Shown here piece by piece: positions 34,250-45,374 of a stretch of 64,000 nucleotides of DNA. This DNA is from Labyrinthula sp. Ha (Eukaryota; Sar; Bigyra; Labyrinthulida; Labyrinthulaceae). The DNA lies in NCBI GenBank assembly GCA_015227615.1, contig JAALGZ010000002.1:806001-870000 (forward strand), read 5' to 3'. Each line of letters starts with the position of its first letter. Positions within the stretch are counted from its first letter, which is position 1. The position numbers and the translations under genes are program-made. The notes beneath the pieces are model-generated. The model did not search any database. It saw nothing but the letters and a program-made list of their open reading frames with translations, and was not told the origin of the DNA.

Positions 34250-35368
34250 ATGTATTTTGACAATGAGGAAGTAAATACTGAAACATCCAAAGCGCAGATA
34301 CAATGCGAACAAGATTGCATCCCTTACTTGACAAATGAAGTTCCAAAATTACAAGAACATCTTACCATAACATACCTTCTTAAGGGTCTTCAACAAGGAC
34401 TCAGTTCCAGTTATATCTCTTTGGATTCTTCAAGGCCTTGGATACTTTATTGGTCAGTTAACGCGTTGACACTCTTGAACTACCCGCTAAAAGAAAATGA
34501 TCCACCTTTATGTAAAAGAGTTGTTCAGGCATTAAAAGATTGTTTTACTACCTATGTTACTAGCTTAGGTAAAACTGCAGGTGGATTTGCTGGTGGAATT
34601 AAACAGAGACCACACACTGCACCTACTTATGCCGCAGTTTTGTGTTTATTTACTCTTGGAACTAAAGAAGCTATTGAATATTTAATTTCTATAAGATATC
34701 AAGTTTTGACATTTCTTCTAAGTTTGAGGACTGAATGTTCTCTCACTCTACACGGCAAGAAGATGATATTGAAATCTATTCGAGTACAAAAAGATGGAGA
34801 ATGGGATACAAGAGCCATATACACCGGTTTATGTTCAGCGTCTCTTCTAGGAATAATGAGTGACGAGTTGACTGAGGGATTGAATGAGTTCCTCCTCCAA
34901 TGTCAAACTTATGAAGGTGGATTTGGAGGTGAACCATTCAACGAGGCTCATGGGGGATACACGTATTGTGCTTCAGCTGCGTTAATGTTGCTTAACGTTG
35001 ATGGAGGTTGGAAAAATAAGGTTTTAAGATGGGCTAGTAAGAGGCAAATGCGGCTGGAGGGTGGGTTTCAAGGCCGAAGTAATAAACTTGTTGATGGTTG
35101 TTACTCCTGGTGGGTTGGTGCTCTGTTTCCAATGTTATCTCAAGCTCAGTTATTTGACACAAATAAGTTGGAGCAATGGATTCTGTCCTGCTGTCAAACT
35201 GAATATGGAGGCTTAAGAGACAAACCAGAGAAACGGCGAGATCAATATCATACCTGTTATTGCCTCTCTGGATTGTTTGTGGATAAAATGGATCCAGTGT
35301 ATGCAATAGAAAAGAATTGCTTAAAACAATCTCAAGAGTTGTTTTCTCAGCTGGTTCAAGAGGCTTAA
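34250..35368 (+). CDS. FNTB: Protein farnesyltransferase beta subunit
   Basis: Adds farnesyl to CaaX cysteines (Ras, Rheb, lamins and others) together with the shared alpha subunit. 372 residues; the usual prenyltransferase alpha-alpha barrel repeats are visible: GGFAGGIKQRPHTAPTYAA, EGGFGGEPFNEAHGGYTYCA, EGGFQGRSNKLVDGCYSWW and YGGLRDKPEKRRDQYHTCY. The zinc ligands are the Asp and Cys of VDGCYSWW and the His of DQYHTCY, all present. The first repeat has GFAGG where most enzymes have GFGGG. An insertion of about ten residues sits in the repeat around residue 165. ATG 34250. The TAA overlaps the stop of the TCD gene in TTAA. Confidence 0.95.
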   Translation: MYFDNEEVNTETSKAQIQCEQDCIPYLTNEVPKLQEHLTITYLLKGLQQGLSSSYISLDSSRPWILYWSVNALTLLNYPLKENDPPLCKRVVQALKDCFTTYVTSLGKTAGGFAGGIKQRPHTAPTYAAVLCLFTLGTKEAIEYLISIRYQVLTFLLSLRTECSLTLHGKKMILKSIRVQKDGEWDTRAIYTGLCSASLLGIMSDELTEGLNEFLLQCQTYEGGFGGEPFNEAHGGYTYCASAALMLLNVDGGWKNKVLRWASKRQMRLEGGFQGRSNKLVDGCYSWWVGALFPMLSQAQLFDTNKLEQWILSCCQTEYGGLRDKPEKRRDQYHTCYCLSGLFVDKMDPVYAIEKNCLKQSQELFSQLVQEA

Positions 35369-36729
35369 TCCATTATAGACTCTATTGTTTTCCTTCTTGG
35401 ATAGTGCTGTTTGATCAACTCAAGCCGTTCTTCAATGTTATGAAAATGCTCCTCGGTTATTCCTAGAACCTCAGCAGTAGGCATTTCCTCTTGCGTGAAC
35501 AAACAGTCTAACTTTTCTGCAACCTTCTTATGAACTAAAATTACGTTTGTAACGCATACAGGTTCTGTAAACCGCCACGGCGCTATGTCAATAGTTCCTC
35601 TTTTCCATCTTTCAAAAGTGATTGCACATCTTCGCTTCCAAGCACTTATTAAGTACGCGACATCATCACTGTCTAGCAAGAACTCTAAATTTTCTACTTT
35701 CTCCTGCAAACGGACTCTCAACCTATTCCTCAGCCTTTCACAAGTAGATACACTCATACCTGGAAGTGAATCTGGCAAATATGATATTGTCTGTGACAAA
35801 TTTGTACACACCCTTGAAGCCATTGCCATTCCAAAGATAGCAGGGATGGCCCCGAACACTGGAAGAATCCTTATTCGGAAATTTGGTACTGCACCAAATT
35901 CTTCGGAGGGTTTGCTTGATTTTTTCTGTTCTTCTGTCAAAGGAAGTAGCTTAATAGGCGGTTTCTCGGAAGAATATACTGCTTCGATATTTCTTACCTG
36001 AGATAAGAGATGTGGCCTATTTTTGAATCTTGTTTTCAACTCCATTCGTATCTTACCAGCCAAAGGATCTTCTATTACGTCATTCAAATTAACTATATGA
36101 ATCCTTGTTGGATCTGATTTAGCACCAGCTCCGGTTGACGTTAAAACCTGTATCCCTAACTCGCAGCAAGATTGTAGTAAATCTATTTTTGTAGTTTTGT
36201 CATCAATACAATCAAGCACATAGTCTGGCTTTTCGCCTTCTGGTCCAAGTAAGAGTTCTTTTGCAGATGATAGTCTAAACATTTTTTGAATAGATTCAAC
36301 TTGACACCATGGTGCAAATGACTTGATATAATTTCCAACGACATCTACCTTCATTAGACCTACATCGCTGCGTACGGCGCAAGCATGACGATTCAGTGAG
36401 GACAAAGTCACAAGGTCAAAATCTATAAGCCGAATTCGTCCAGTACCGGATCGAGAAATTAAATTTGCAGCATGACTTCCCACACCACCTAGCCCAACAA
36501 CTACAATGAAAGACTGCTCTATTCTTTGTTGGCCAGCTCTACCAAAGAAGCTAATGTTCCTTGAAAGTTGTTCTTCTTTCAACATTTTTAATGATGTTTT
36601 TTTAGATTGATCATCTCTAAGTAAATCGACCAAATTTTCTTGTTCACAAACATTTCTTTTTCTTAAGACAACATGTATTCCAACGGCTAGTGTTGTAGCA
36701 GTTATAACACCCACCAAGAATTCCTTCAT
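35365..36729 (-). CDS. TCD1: tRNA threonylcarbamoyladenosine dehydratase (TcdA/Tcd1 type), membrane-anchored
   Basis: An E1-like ATP-dependent enzyme that cyclises t6A at position 37 of ANN-decoding tRNAs to ct6A. The ThiF-type Rossmann core carries VGLGGVGSHAANLISRSG, the RLIDFDLVTLSSLNRHA motif, the DCIDDKTTKIDLL segment and STGAGAKSDPTRI, which is characteristic of TcdA/Tcd. Starting at ATG 36729-36727 gives 454 residues, close to yeast Tcd1/Tcd2. It places a hydrophobic helix (VGVITATTLAVGIHVVL) at the very N-terminus, as in the yeast proteins of the mitochondrial outer membrane. The frame stays open upstream to 36873 with another ATG at 36798, but the shorter start is favoured by the anchor. 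TTGCCCAAAA lies about 15 bp upstream of it. The stop overlaps that of FNTB. Confidence 0.9.
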   Translation of the reverse strand: MKEFLVGVITATTLAVGIHVVLRKRNVCEQENLVDLLRDDQSKKTSLKMLKEEQLSRNISFFGRAGQQRIEQSFIVVVGLGGVGSHAANLISRSGTGRIRLIDFDLVTLSSLNRHACAVRSDVGLMKVDVVGNYIKSFAPWCQVESIQKMFRLSSAKELLLGPEGEKPDYVLDCIDDKTTKIDLLQSCCELGIQVLTSTGAGAKSDPTRIHIVNLNDVIEDPLAGKIRMELKTRFKNRPHLLSQVRNIEAVYSSEKPPIKLLPLTEEQKKSSKPSEEFGAVPNFRIRILPVFGAIPAIFGMAMASRVCTNLSQTISYLPDSLPGMSVSTCERLRNRLRVRLQEKVENLEFLLDSDDVAYLISAWKRRCAITFERWKRGTIDIAPWRFTEPVCVTNVILVHKKVAEKLDCLFTQEEMPTAEVLGITEEHFHNIEERLELIKQHYPRRKTIESIMD

Positions 36730-36744
36730 TTTCACCAAATCATA

Positions 36745-36754
36745 TTTTGGGCAA
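36745..36754 (-). promoter_or_regulatory. TTGCCCAAAA motif upstream of TCD
   Basis: The sense-strand 10-mer is about 15 bp before the chosen ATG (36729) and followed by TATGA, supporting that ATG as the start and the upstream open frame as leader. Confidence 0.5.
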
Positions 36755-36873
36755 TAGTATTCTGTGAAATATAAGGAAATTTGAAAATTGTCCCACATGA
36801 CATTTAATGTCTGATTCGACCACTCCAAATGAATGCAGAAAGACTGAAGCTTATCTTTTAGAATATAATTCAC

Positions 36874-39800
36874 ATTGTGGAAACATATTTCGTATTTTAA
36901 AGGTTTTATTTACTTAAGATGGAAGTATAACACGAGTTGATGTATCTAATTCATAAAATTAACTCTTTGTGATGATACTATGAGTTACCTATATCTCTAA
37001 TCCAGCTGATCTAACATTTAAATAAATTAAACACTTGTTTCTACTCTTTAATTAATTTTTGTTCAAGTTGAATAGTATTTGTACTAACCCTTAAATATTG
37101 AACAACTGCAATGAACAAACAATAGTACAATAAAAGCAATAACATCTGTAACTACTCAGGCTGTATGACTGTTTGCTATATCATGCGATTCGAAGATTTA
37201 CTTATAGCAATAGAATGAGACATATTTCAAATTGGGATCCTATGAGAATATCTTAAATTTCCGAGGAACTATTATAAAATCATCAAAGTTCCCGGAGATT
37301 TAACCGTGGGTTCATCATTCCTCACCCAACAAGACTCAGTGAATTTTTAGCAAAAGAACAATCAAAAAGTTCCTAATTTCTAACTGAGAATGGTGTCAAA
37401 CTTTTGCAAACATCACTCATACATTCAAAAAATTCCAGAAAACCCCTGAATGAATCTTCCGTGAGAACTATCTCTGCATTTCTATCTATACTTTTTGAGT
37501 TTTTATGCTTTTGTGAACAAGCATCTAACCCGATTTCACTTATTAACCCATAGCTAAATCAACTACATCACTCTAAGCTACCTATTATTCTAGCTGTAGT
37601 ATTATTCTCACAATACTAATAGAAAACAACCCCAACTAATTGTGCAGGTTACCAGAATAAATACTTAATCAACCATATCTTACACTTGTAGTTGTCCATG
37701 CCTTCACACGGGTAATCAGAGAAAAACATTATGTTATTTATCACAGATTATGGTCATTAAAGTTCCAGTTTTATATATTTTTCTTTTACATAAAGAGTGA
37801 TAACATGCTCTCCAGATTTTAGTTACAATAAAATAAATAGACAACCTCTCTGTCTAGATATTTTATTACTATTATTTAGTTAGAACTGCCAGAAAACACA
37901 GCACCTTGCGGTTTCGTTGCGAGAATGTTGTTACTACTTATTGCCATTCTACTTTCTTGTTTAAGTTATTATTTACTGTTAAAGTTCCGTGTAATTTTCC
38001 TATCCGTTTTAACCCCAGAGGTTTTATGGATTACTTACAATATATATATATATATTTGATTGGTGTTATGAGGTAAGTTTTTACTTAAGCAAGGAAGACA
38101 TACTTTGTTTAAAACTCTTTATTTCTCTATTGGAAGAAAGCGAACCTGGTTAATAAGTTATAATCACGCTGAGAATGTAAACTTACTTCGAGTATCACAA
38201 AATTCTTGAGTAGCTTGAAAAATGAAGATCTGCAGAGATTCCACGTCATGAGCTATCATTTTATGCAACAATATAGATGTTTGGAATTTTGCAGTAGAAG
38301 CAAATCCAGAACACTTTAAATAATAAGTAAACGTCTTTCAGTTATGCTAAAATAAGATATTTCCTTCAGATATCTGTGGTATTGGTCTTAGTTCTTTCTA
38401 GGTTCTTAATTCTAAAAATTAAGGTTTTTCTTCTGCTCATGAATTATTTTTTTCATTAGTAAGGACTAAAAAGGAATAAAGAAAAACAAAGGACAATGAC
38501 AATACTAGGATAATAATTGCCATAGTTCGGGTTACAATAGGTTCTGTTAAATGAAAATATATTTACGTCAACATGTTTGTCAATATAATACAACAAATCT
38601 GTGGTTTGGTGTTAACCGTGTCCACCTATAGGCGACTGCAAGCCATATGTTAAATTCTATACACTATAGCCCAGAAAATATATTGCAAATAGGGCTGTTG
38701 CACCACAACAGCTGCTCTAAGCTTACTAAGCATATCAAATGGAACTCTAAGCTTGATTCCCCAAAAGACATCGTTTTGATGATGTACAAATGTCACTATT
38801 AGCTGTTTTTCCAAGCTAGAATGTACACACTTTTATTAATGCCAGCTGGTTCAACAAAAGTATGAGTCTTATAGTACTAATATCTTTATATTCTCAATGG
38901 TAAGAGGATGCAACATTCATATATGTACTAACTAGAAGAAATTGCACATAGAGCCTGATTCGATTTACATTCTTTACCTAGCTCTAGTACTGCAACTCAA
39001 TGTTGATTCACCAAAAAACTTCAGCATCTACGTGAACAATGGTAATTTTAGTTAATTTATCTTACATTAGATGCTTGATGTGACCATCTTTGATATGAAT
39101 TTAATGTTACTGAACTATCACACCGTCATAATGGGATTAAGTAAGAGTTCAGAATAAAATATAAGGGTATGTCTCCTGCGATCAGGAATTGGTTAAAAAT
39201 TACTAAAGTGGCTAAATAAATGCTCCTGGTTAACTAGTTTGTTTCATGTTTACTCTGAGGATAATTCAAAAGTTAAGATCAAGTTACCTTTACTTGCTTG
39301 TGCAAAGTCTAAATATTTGAGAACTAAATGTACTGTTGCTTAAGAGCGCAGCACTAAGATATAGATTTGCAAAATATTTGAAACAAAAAAACAAATTATT
39401 AGTCTATAATACTAAACCAAACAGGCACTGCTTGCATGATGATCTGCGTTGAACTATCTTTTAATTGTGTATATGCGCTCTCTGGTTTACTATTGTACTT
39501 CAGCTATAAGACACTTCAATTGACAGGTACGCCATTTAATAAAAATGGGTTTACTTAAGCTAGAGTTCCTTTGCAGATGTTGGAATGACTATTGCCCACT
39601 AGTTGGAGCCAAAGTTAGAACAACAGAAATATCTTCACAAGATTTCCGTCTTCTTTTTTTATTAGAGATTACCATCATTTTTAGCTGTTTTGGGAAGTTA
39701 GAGGATTGAGGTACTGATTGATATTTAAGAATTTTTCTGGGTAATTTGATATAACCCTACGCTAGCATGGTCTTCACTACATGTTCTCATAACATCGATG

Positions 39801-42800
39801 GATATAGACAATAGAAATATTATAACAAATTGTGTCAACAGGATCTTACTCTGTTCAGTTTGCTCTTATTATCCCGTTAGGATATCATCAAAAAAAAATG
39901 TTTTCATTCCCCAAATAAAAAAATACTTCAGCTTGAAACTAAAATATGCGCTTTCTAAAATTAAACTTACGAAATTATATCGTATTCAACAGGCTCAAAC
40001 AGTGGTAAAAGGTATTCAAACATGACAGTTGGAGCTCTGGAAAAGAAAGAAATTGTGGATGATCAAATGTAATTGATGTATTGAGACTGTTTACTTAGGT
40101 GTATTAAGGATTTGAGAAGATCCTAGACAAAAAGATGTTTACTAAAGATTGTTACTGCTCTTGGAAGGTTAGAGTATTGGTTGGGGTGGCATATGGTAGT
40201 TGCCTGGCTCCATGTGGTGTTTCAAAGCTGGGGTGTACCTTGGGCATGTATATAAGGTTCTAGGTGAGGTTAGGCATTTGAATTTAGTTGGTGCGAGAAT
40301 CTGGCAATCTTGAGCTTTGAATGGATGTGTGTAGAAAGCAAGTTGATCATACATGCACTGTATAAAGGGAAGGAGCAATGAGGTACATTTTATTTCTTGG
40401 ATAATTTATTGTCTATGTTTCAGTTCAGGTCAATTTCGTTCAAAAATGTTTTTAGATTAAGGATGCTCAAGTAGTTGCTGCACATAGTCCAATGGGCTGT
40501 CCGGAGAGAAAACAGTTATGCTGTGGTTTCTGAAAGGTCCAGATAGTAGCATCCTCACTTTCTTGTTCCTTTTTCTGAGTACAAAGTTTTTTTACTGACC
40601 TGTATATAGAAGTCTCTGCTTTAAGCTTAGCATACTTCTTATTCTTTGTCATCTCGTCAATTTTTTAACTCTTAGGTGTACTCTTTTTAGACTCTAAATC
40701 CAAGTCAAACATTGGGATGACAGCCTTTGAGGACACTAATCCTTTTCTCTTAAATAATTTTCAGAGCTATTTACGGAATTCTATCACTACTAGTTATCGT
40801 CCTGCTTTAATGCATTCCATTTGCATGGCCTGAAATATGTACTAAGTGTTCCAAGTCTGATATTACTTTCAATATACTTGAGATATTAACGTTTATTGTA
40901 CTATAGTCATTTAACTTGAAGAAAACACTACACAGATATTGAAATATTTTAAGTCCCAGAGATTTTTGAAACAAACTCTATACACAAATAGGACCCTACT
41001 AAAGTGGCTCTAGCAGCTAGCTTTTAGAAAAACCACCTGAGTCTATAGACGCTGACTTTGACCTCTTTTTCAATGTCTTGTATGTTGCTTTATGGAGTTT
41101 CTTAATAGTAGAGCTATATTAAGTTTTTCGTGTAAGAGGATGAGTCTTATAGCAGTCAAATCAATTGCCTTTATAGTTACCGCAATCAGTTTTGCCTGAC
41201 TCTGTATTGCACACCGTAGGCTATCTGTAGAGAGTGGAGTTGAGAAAGTGTTTTAAGGCAAATGCACTATTCTCTTCTTACTGCTTCGTCCAAATAAATC
41301 TGGAGTTAGTTATATACTCTCTTTTTAAAAAGTCAAGTCTCCCAGGGATATGTTGGCAACTTAGTAACTGAGTTAATACGCTATCTAATGACAACTCGAA
41401 TTTTTCAAAATAATTTACTTGCCTCTAGTTTTCTCTTAGGTAGAATTCCAATATCGATTAGGATTTTAACGTTGCATATAATACCTAAGGTGTTCGTAAG
41501 GGAATTAGAATCTTCACCAAGAAAAGAAAGAAAAAAAATGCCAATTTACACGCAATAAAATACATTTAGTTGAGTTAAAGAAAAGACAAGGTTTATCAGC
41601 ACAAGTGCTAACTATTGCACATTCCGATGTAGATTCAAAAAAGTCAGTCATCTCAATTATATTTTCACAACATGGGGCATTCACTACTTTCTTCATAGCC
41701 TGCTGCACTTATTGTCCAACTGAAAAGTTTCTCCATTGAATTGATTTAAGATTTCTGTTGAACTTAGGTTTCATTCTCTTTTCTTATCATGGCAATAGGT
41801 AAACAGATCAGATGTCTTAGCTTAGCACAAGGCAAAAGTCTTTGGAAAGGATTTAATACCTGAGTAAGAAATATCTGCACATTTCTGTTCTGTTGTTTAA
41901 ACCAACAGCTTTGTTTCCTATGAAGTATTTTCTAGTAAGGAAACATTTACTATGATCTACACCAGGTTTGCAGTTAAAATTTGGTTACAACTTGGCACAG
42001 AAACTAGGTCACGCACTAGAAAAACTGAGAACATTTAGGGGATCAAGGTTAGTTATAAGGAGAGTTAACCTTCATTCAGGAACTTTTCTGGCGAATACTA
42101 AGTAGAGTCGAAAGTGAAAACGTGTTGAACTCCAATGTAGAAGTATTGTTGTTATCATATTAGATTTCTTCTATTTTCCAGGAGTAGTTCAAAAATTTCG
42201 TTCAACTCTTAATTTCTAGTTAGGAAAGCCAACAAACGTATTTGGAATAATGTTACTACGCTATTTTCCGAGAAGTTTTAAACTTTATTTTCTCCTTGCA
42301 TGGTGAAAGATTGCCTCAAATATACGCTCAAAGTGTAGTGCTTCATCTTCTTCAAAATAATCTATAGTGTGTTAATACTTTTTTGGGTAGCTCTGTTTAG
42401 CCGGTATCTGAATGCGGGGGATATGTGCAGAGTCAAATATTAGTTTTCTAGCTAACTTCATTAAGAACAAGAGTAATAGAATAGGACGAACAAGTAACTG
42501 AGTAGGGTAAAACACTTTCGTAGCGCAGTAAAACCAGTGATTGCGCTTATTACCAAGCACCTTTAGCAACTGCTTCACCTTTTATTATGAACCTTACAAG
42601 TTAAACACATTTTGGTGACATCCTTGAGGAAAACTCAAATCTCTTATTTCGTGGTTGCATGCGAAACCGGCCTTAGTTATAGTCCGTGCCGTTGCGTTAA
42701 AGCTCCATAGGTCACTTGGCATAATTTGCTGAAAGGTAATCACCAAGTATTTTATTAGTGTAACTTAGCCTGATTCAGAAGAACGCTGTAGGCGATCAAA

Positions 42801-43123
42801 TAGTCAGAATGGCAAAGCTCTTGAAAAAATGTATCTAACTGCGATGGTCATTAACCTTCCCCGTGTGCTGACCTAATATAATAAGCAGACGGTACTTATC
42901 CTACACTTTGTAGGAACGTTTTGGTGGTGAAGAATCACACTATATTCTCACATCTATAACCGTTTAAAGCCAAGTAGGTGTATTCTCGTTATGGTTTTAT
43001 TTCTGCTGCTCCTTGCTCTGTCTCTAATTGGTAACACATCCTAATTCTGTAAGTAGCTAAGCGTTAAGGCAACTTAAGAAGATAATACACTTCACTTTTG
43101 AAACAAGTATCAAGAGGTAAGCA
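36874..43123. other. Gene-poor tract of about 6.2 kb
   Basis: AT-rich, no assignable gene. An AT dinucleotide run lies at 38040-38057. Small ORFs (for example a Cys-rich one at 41514-41708, minus, GTG start, and one at 39798-40025, plus) have no recognisable family and I do not call them genes. Confidence 0.5.
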
Positions 43124-45304
43124 CTAACAAAACATATGCAATATCCGAAAAAAACAGCAAGAAATAACACCCACATACACAGTATCCTTATAGGAGAATA
43201 AACTTTTCTGAACACTAGCTTCTACCTGCTCTGAAAGATCAAATAACAGCTTGGCATAACCAACTTTGACCTTGGTCCAAGGTGAATCCAGAGACGCGTT
43301 GTTCATAGTATATTGATAAGGAGTTATTCTTACTACCCTAGCGCTGGAACAATTTGTCCCAGTTTCCAGAAGATCTAGGAAAGCCCTATCGCAGTTTGTT
43401 ACAAGCCTTTTCGCTACTCTGGTAACAATATCTGGCAGTGGTACCGACTGCTGTTGTTTCTTCAAAAGAAAATTTGTAACTACGTGTTCCATGCTTGCTG
43501 TGCTTCTGATCCAAATCTCCCAACTAAGTCGATTATGGTATGGAGAGGAGAACCGTGGCCAACTTGTTTCACTGCTTGGTAAGTTATAGAATGATAACTT
43601 CTCCCATATGCGATTCAGCCCCATTATTTTTCTTTCATTGCTTGTTGAAAGTTCTAGAAAAGAACAATCACCACAAGTTTTTCGACACATCTGTCGTAAT
43701 TGTGCGTTTGATGGGCAGTAGTAATACAACTCATTACAACCATAACTTTGTTCATTAACTATCGCAATTTTCCCTGGGGCATCTCGGCAGGAGTCTTGGA
43801 ACTCCTCAAATTGGGTTGAAACATCACGAAGCTCACTTGGGACGAAGTTTAAATACTCAATTTCAAAAACAAGCCTATGTTCGTTTATAAAACCGAAAAC
43901 TCCTTGGGCATTAACTAAGAAAAAATCGTCGTAATAGTGCAGCCAACTATGTCAATAATAAAACAAAAAAAGATACGGTGAGGAAGAGAACATTTCTAGG
44001 ACTGGGTCAACGGACTTCCAAGCAACCAAACAGTAAAGTGCAAGTATCAGCAGATTTTCAAATCTTGCAACAATTATATTAAGAAGATTTGAACTTTTCT
44101 TGTTAAGTGTATAGGTTATACCCCAACGGCGGAAAAAGCTGTCATCAAAAAGTGCTAAAGCTGGTACAAGAGTTATGTAGTTAATGTGTGCATAATTTCC
44201 AGTAAAGATAAGTACCAATTGAAAACTAACTTCTAGTACTGCCGCCATGTACACAGCAGTTCGAAAAGGTGAAAAGATGAAGAAAGGTAGAGCCTAAGTA
44301 AATAAAAAAAGAACTTTATACCAGTTGTTCAACACTTGTAAGCAAAACCTCCGTCTTATGAAACCATCTAGGAAGAAAATGCATAGGCCAAGAAAAGATT
44401 GTAGGCATCGGCTGAGTGAAATAGTGAGTAGTCTAAGGATAAACAAAAATGTCAGAGATACTGTACAAGTCAACTCTAACCAGCAACGAGAAGAGTTCGA
44501 TCCTATCTTGGAAAGTCCGGCACCCAATAGAACCCGAAAAAGGACCCATTTGAACAAATACATGATCCACTCCGTCTTTATAGTCTGTGTATTTTCTTTT
44601 CGAGGTACAAAATCTGCCAAGAACACACAAAGAAAACCTACCTCAAGAGTTAACCATTCCCATCCGTAACCAATGAGAAACTGCGACCCTGAATTAATAA
44701 TTGTCAAATAGCAAGTCCAAAGCAAAATATAAGTTCCACTGAATCTAAACAGGAAACTTGAGCTCTTAGCACAAAAACAAACCATTGAAAGAACTAATCC
44801 TGCAGCCCCAGTTACAAATAAATAGTCATCAAAGGAATTCAAATAGCTTGAGGTATTCGCGAAAGTACCAGAAAGGTAATTTAAAACGTGAAAAATAGGT
44901 GTTGGTCTGCCTTCGTTCTTAACAAACTTCAACTGCTGGAACTCCTGAAACGACTCATAGACAGGATATAATCCGTTTTCACCGTATAACCCAGAGGCTT
45001 GTACAAGGTTAGTATAAAAAGCAAAACTATATACTAGACACATACTTCGTAGAATAAGGATACGGGGTATTTCATAAGACACTTTCTTTCTTTCTGTATG
45101 AGTAGCAACGACCCATATCCAACACAATAATACACAAACAGCACTCACAAAGGGTAACAGAAGAGCAACCCTTTTATTTGATTCATAATTACCTTCAAAT
45201 AACGATAGAAAATCTGTTTTATCAGTTGGAAGCAATTTAATCTTATTTTCTAAAGTATCCACAAATTTTCTTATCAACAAGAATATTTGCATCTGATTTT
45301 CCAA
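43124..45304 (-). CDS. LMF1: Lipase maturation factor family membrane protein with inserted ShKT-like domain (4 exons)
   Basis: LMF1-type ER membrane chaperone, needed in animals for folding of dimeric lipases. Exons on the minus strand are 45304-44462, 44432-44322, 44293-43977 and 43946-43124, separated by introns of 29, 28 and 30 nt; together 697 residues. Splicing restores the family signature in order: TNLVQASGLYGENGLYP, QFLIGYGWEWLTLEVGFL, FRVLLGAGLSKIGS..CWLELTC, then HYFTQPMPTIFSW, FTGNYAHINYITLVPALALFDD, LVNAQGVFGFI and SPYHNRLSWEIWI. About eight to ten membrane helices fill residues 50-400. Between the last two motifs, where animal proteins have a short loop, sits a six-cysteine ShKT-like module (residues about 475-520). 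The start ATG is 70 bp from the divergent cytochrome P450 reductase gene. Confidence 0.9.
43660..43812 (-). other. ShKT-like domain within the LMF gene
   Basis: Six cysteines spaced 16-6-9-3-2, ending MCRKTCGDC. The sea-anemone ShK toxin domain ends CRKTCGTC with spacing 8-4-10-3-2. The position is between the LVNxxGxFG and SPYH motifs, expected in the ER lumen. Confidence 0.65.
43947..43976 (-). other. Mini-intron, 30 nt
   Basis: In sense GTATCTTTTTTTG...TGACATAG, phase 2. Joins SSP to WLHYYDDFFLVNAQG, restoring the LVNxxGxFG family motif. Confidence 0.85.
44294..44321 (-). other. Mini-intron, 28 nt
   Basis: In sense GTATAAAGTT...TTACTTAG, phase 0, between VEQL and ALPFFIFSPF. Confidence 0.85.
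44433..44461 (-). other. Mini-intron, 29 nt
   Basis: In sense GTATCTCTGAC...ATCCTTAG, phase 0. Splicing converts an unrelated frame into HYFTQPMPTIFSW, the family's HYETQPxPNPxSW motif. Confidence 0.9.
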
Positions 45305-45374
45305 CGGTTAATTTGCCTCCATATTTAACGGATAACGCAAACAATAAATTCTGAACGAAAAAACTTCTCTTACC

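Noticed and set aside
38040-38057. AT dinucleotide run
   Set aside because: Simple microsatellite, not a regulatory signal I can support.
41514-41708. Cys-rich 64-codon minus-strand ORF
   Set aside because: GTG start only, no conserved cysteine pattern, no partner exon.
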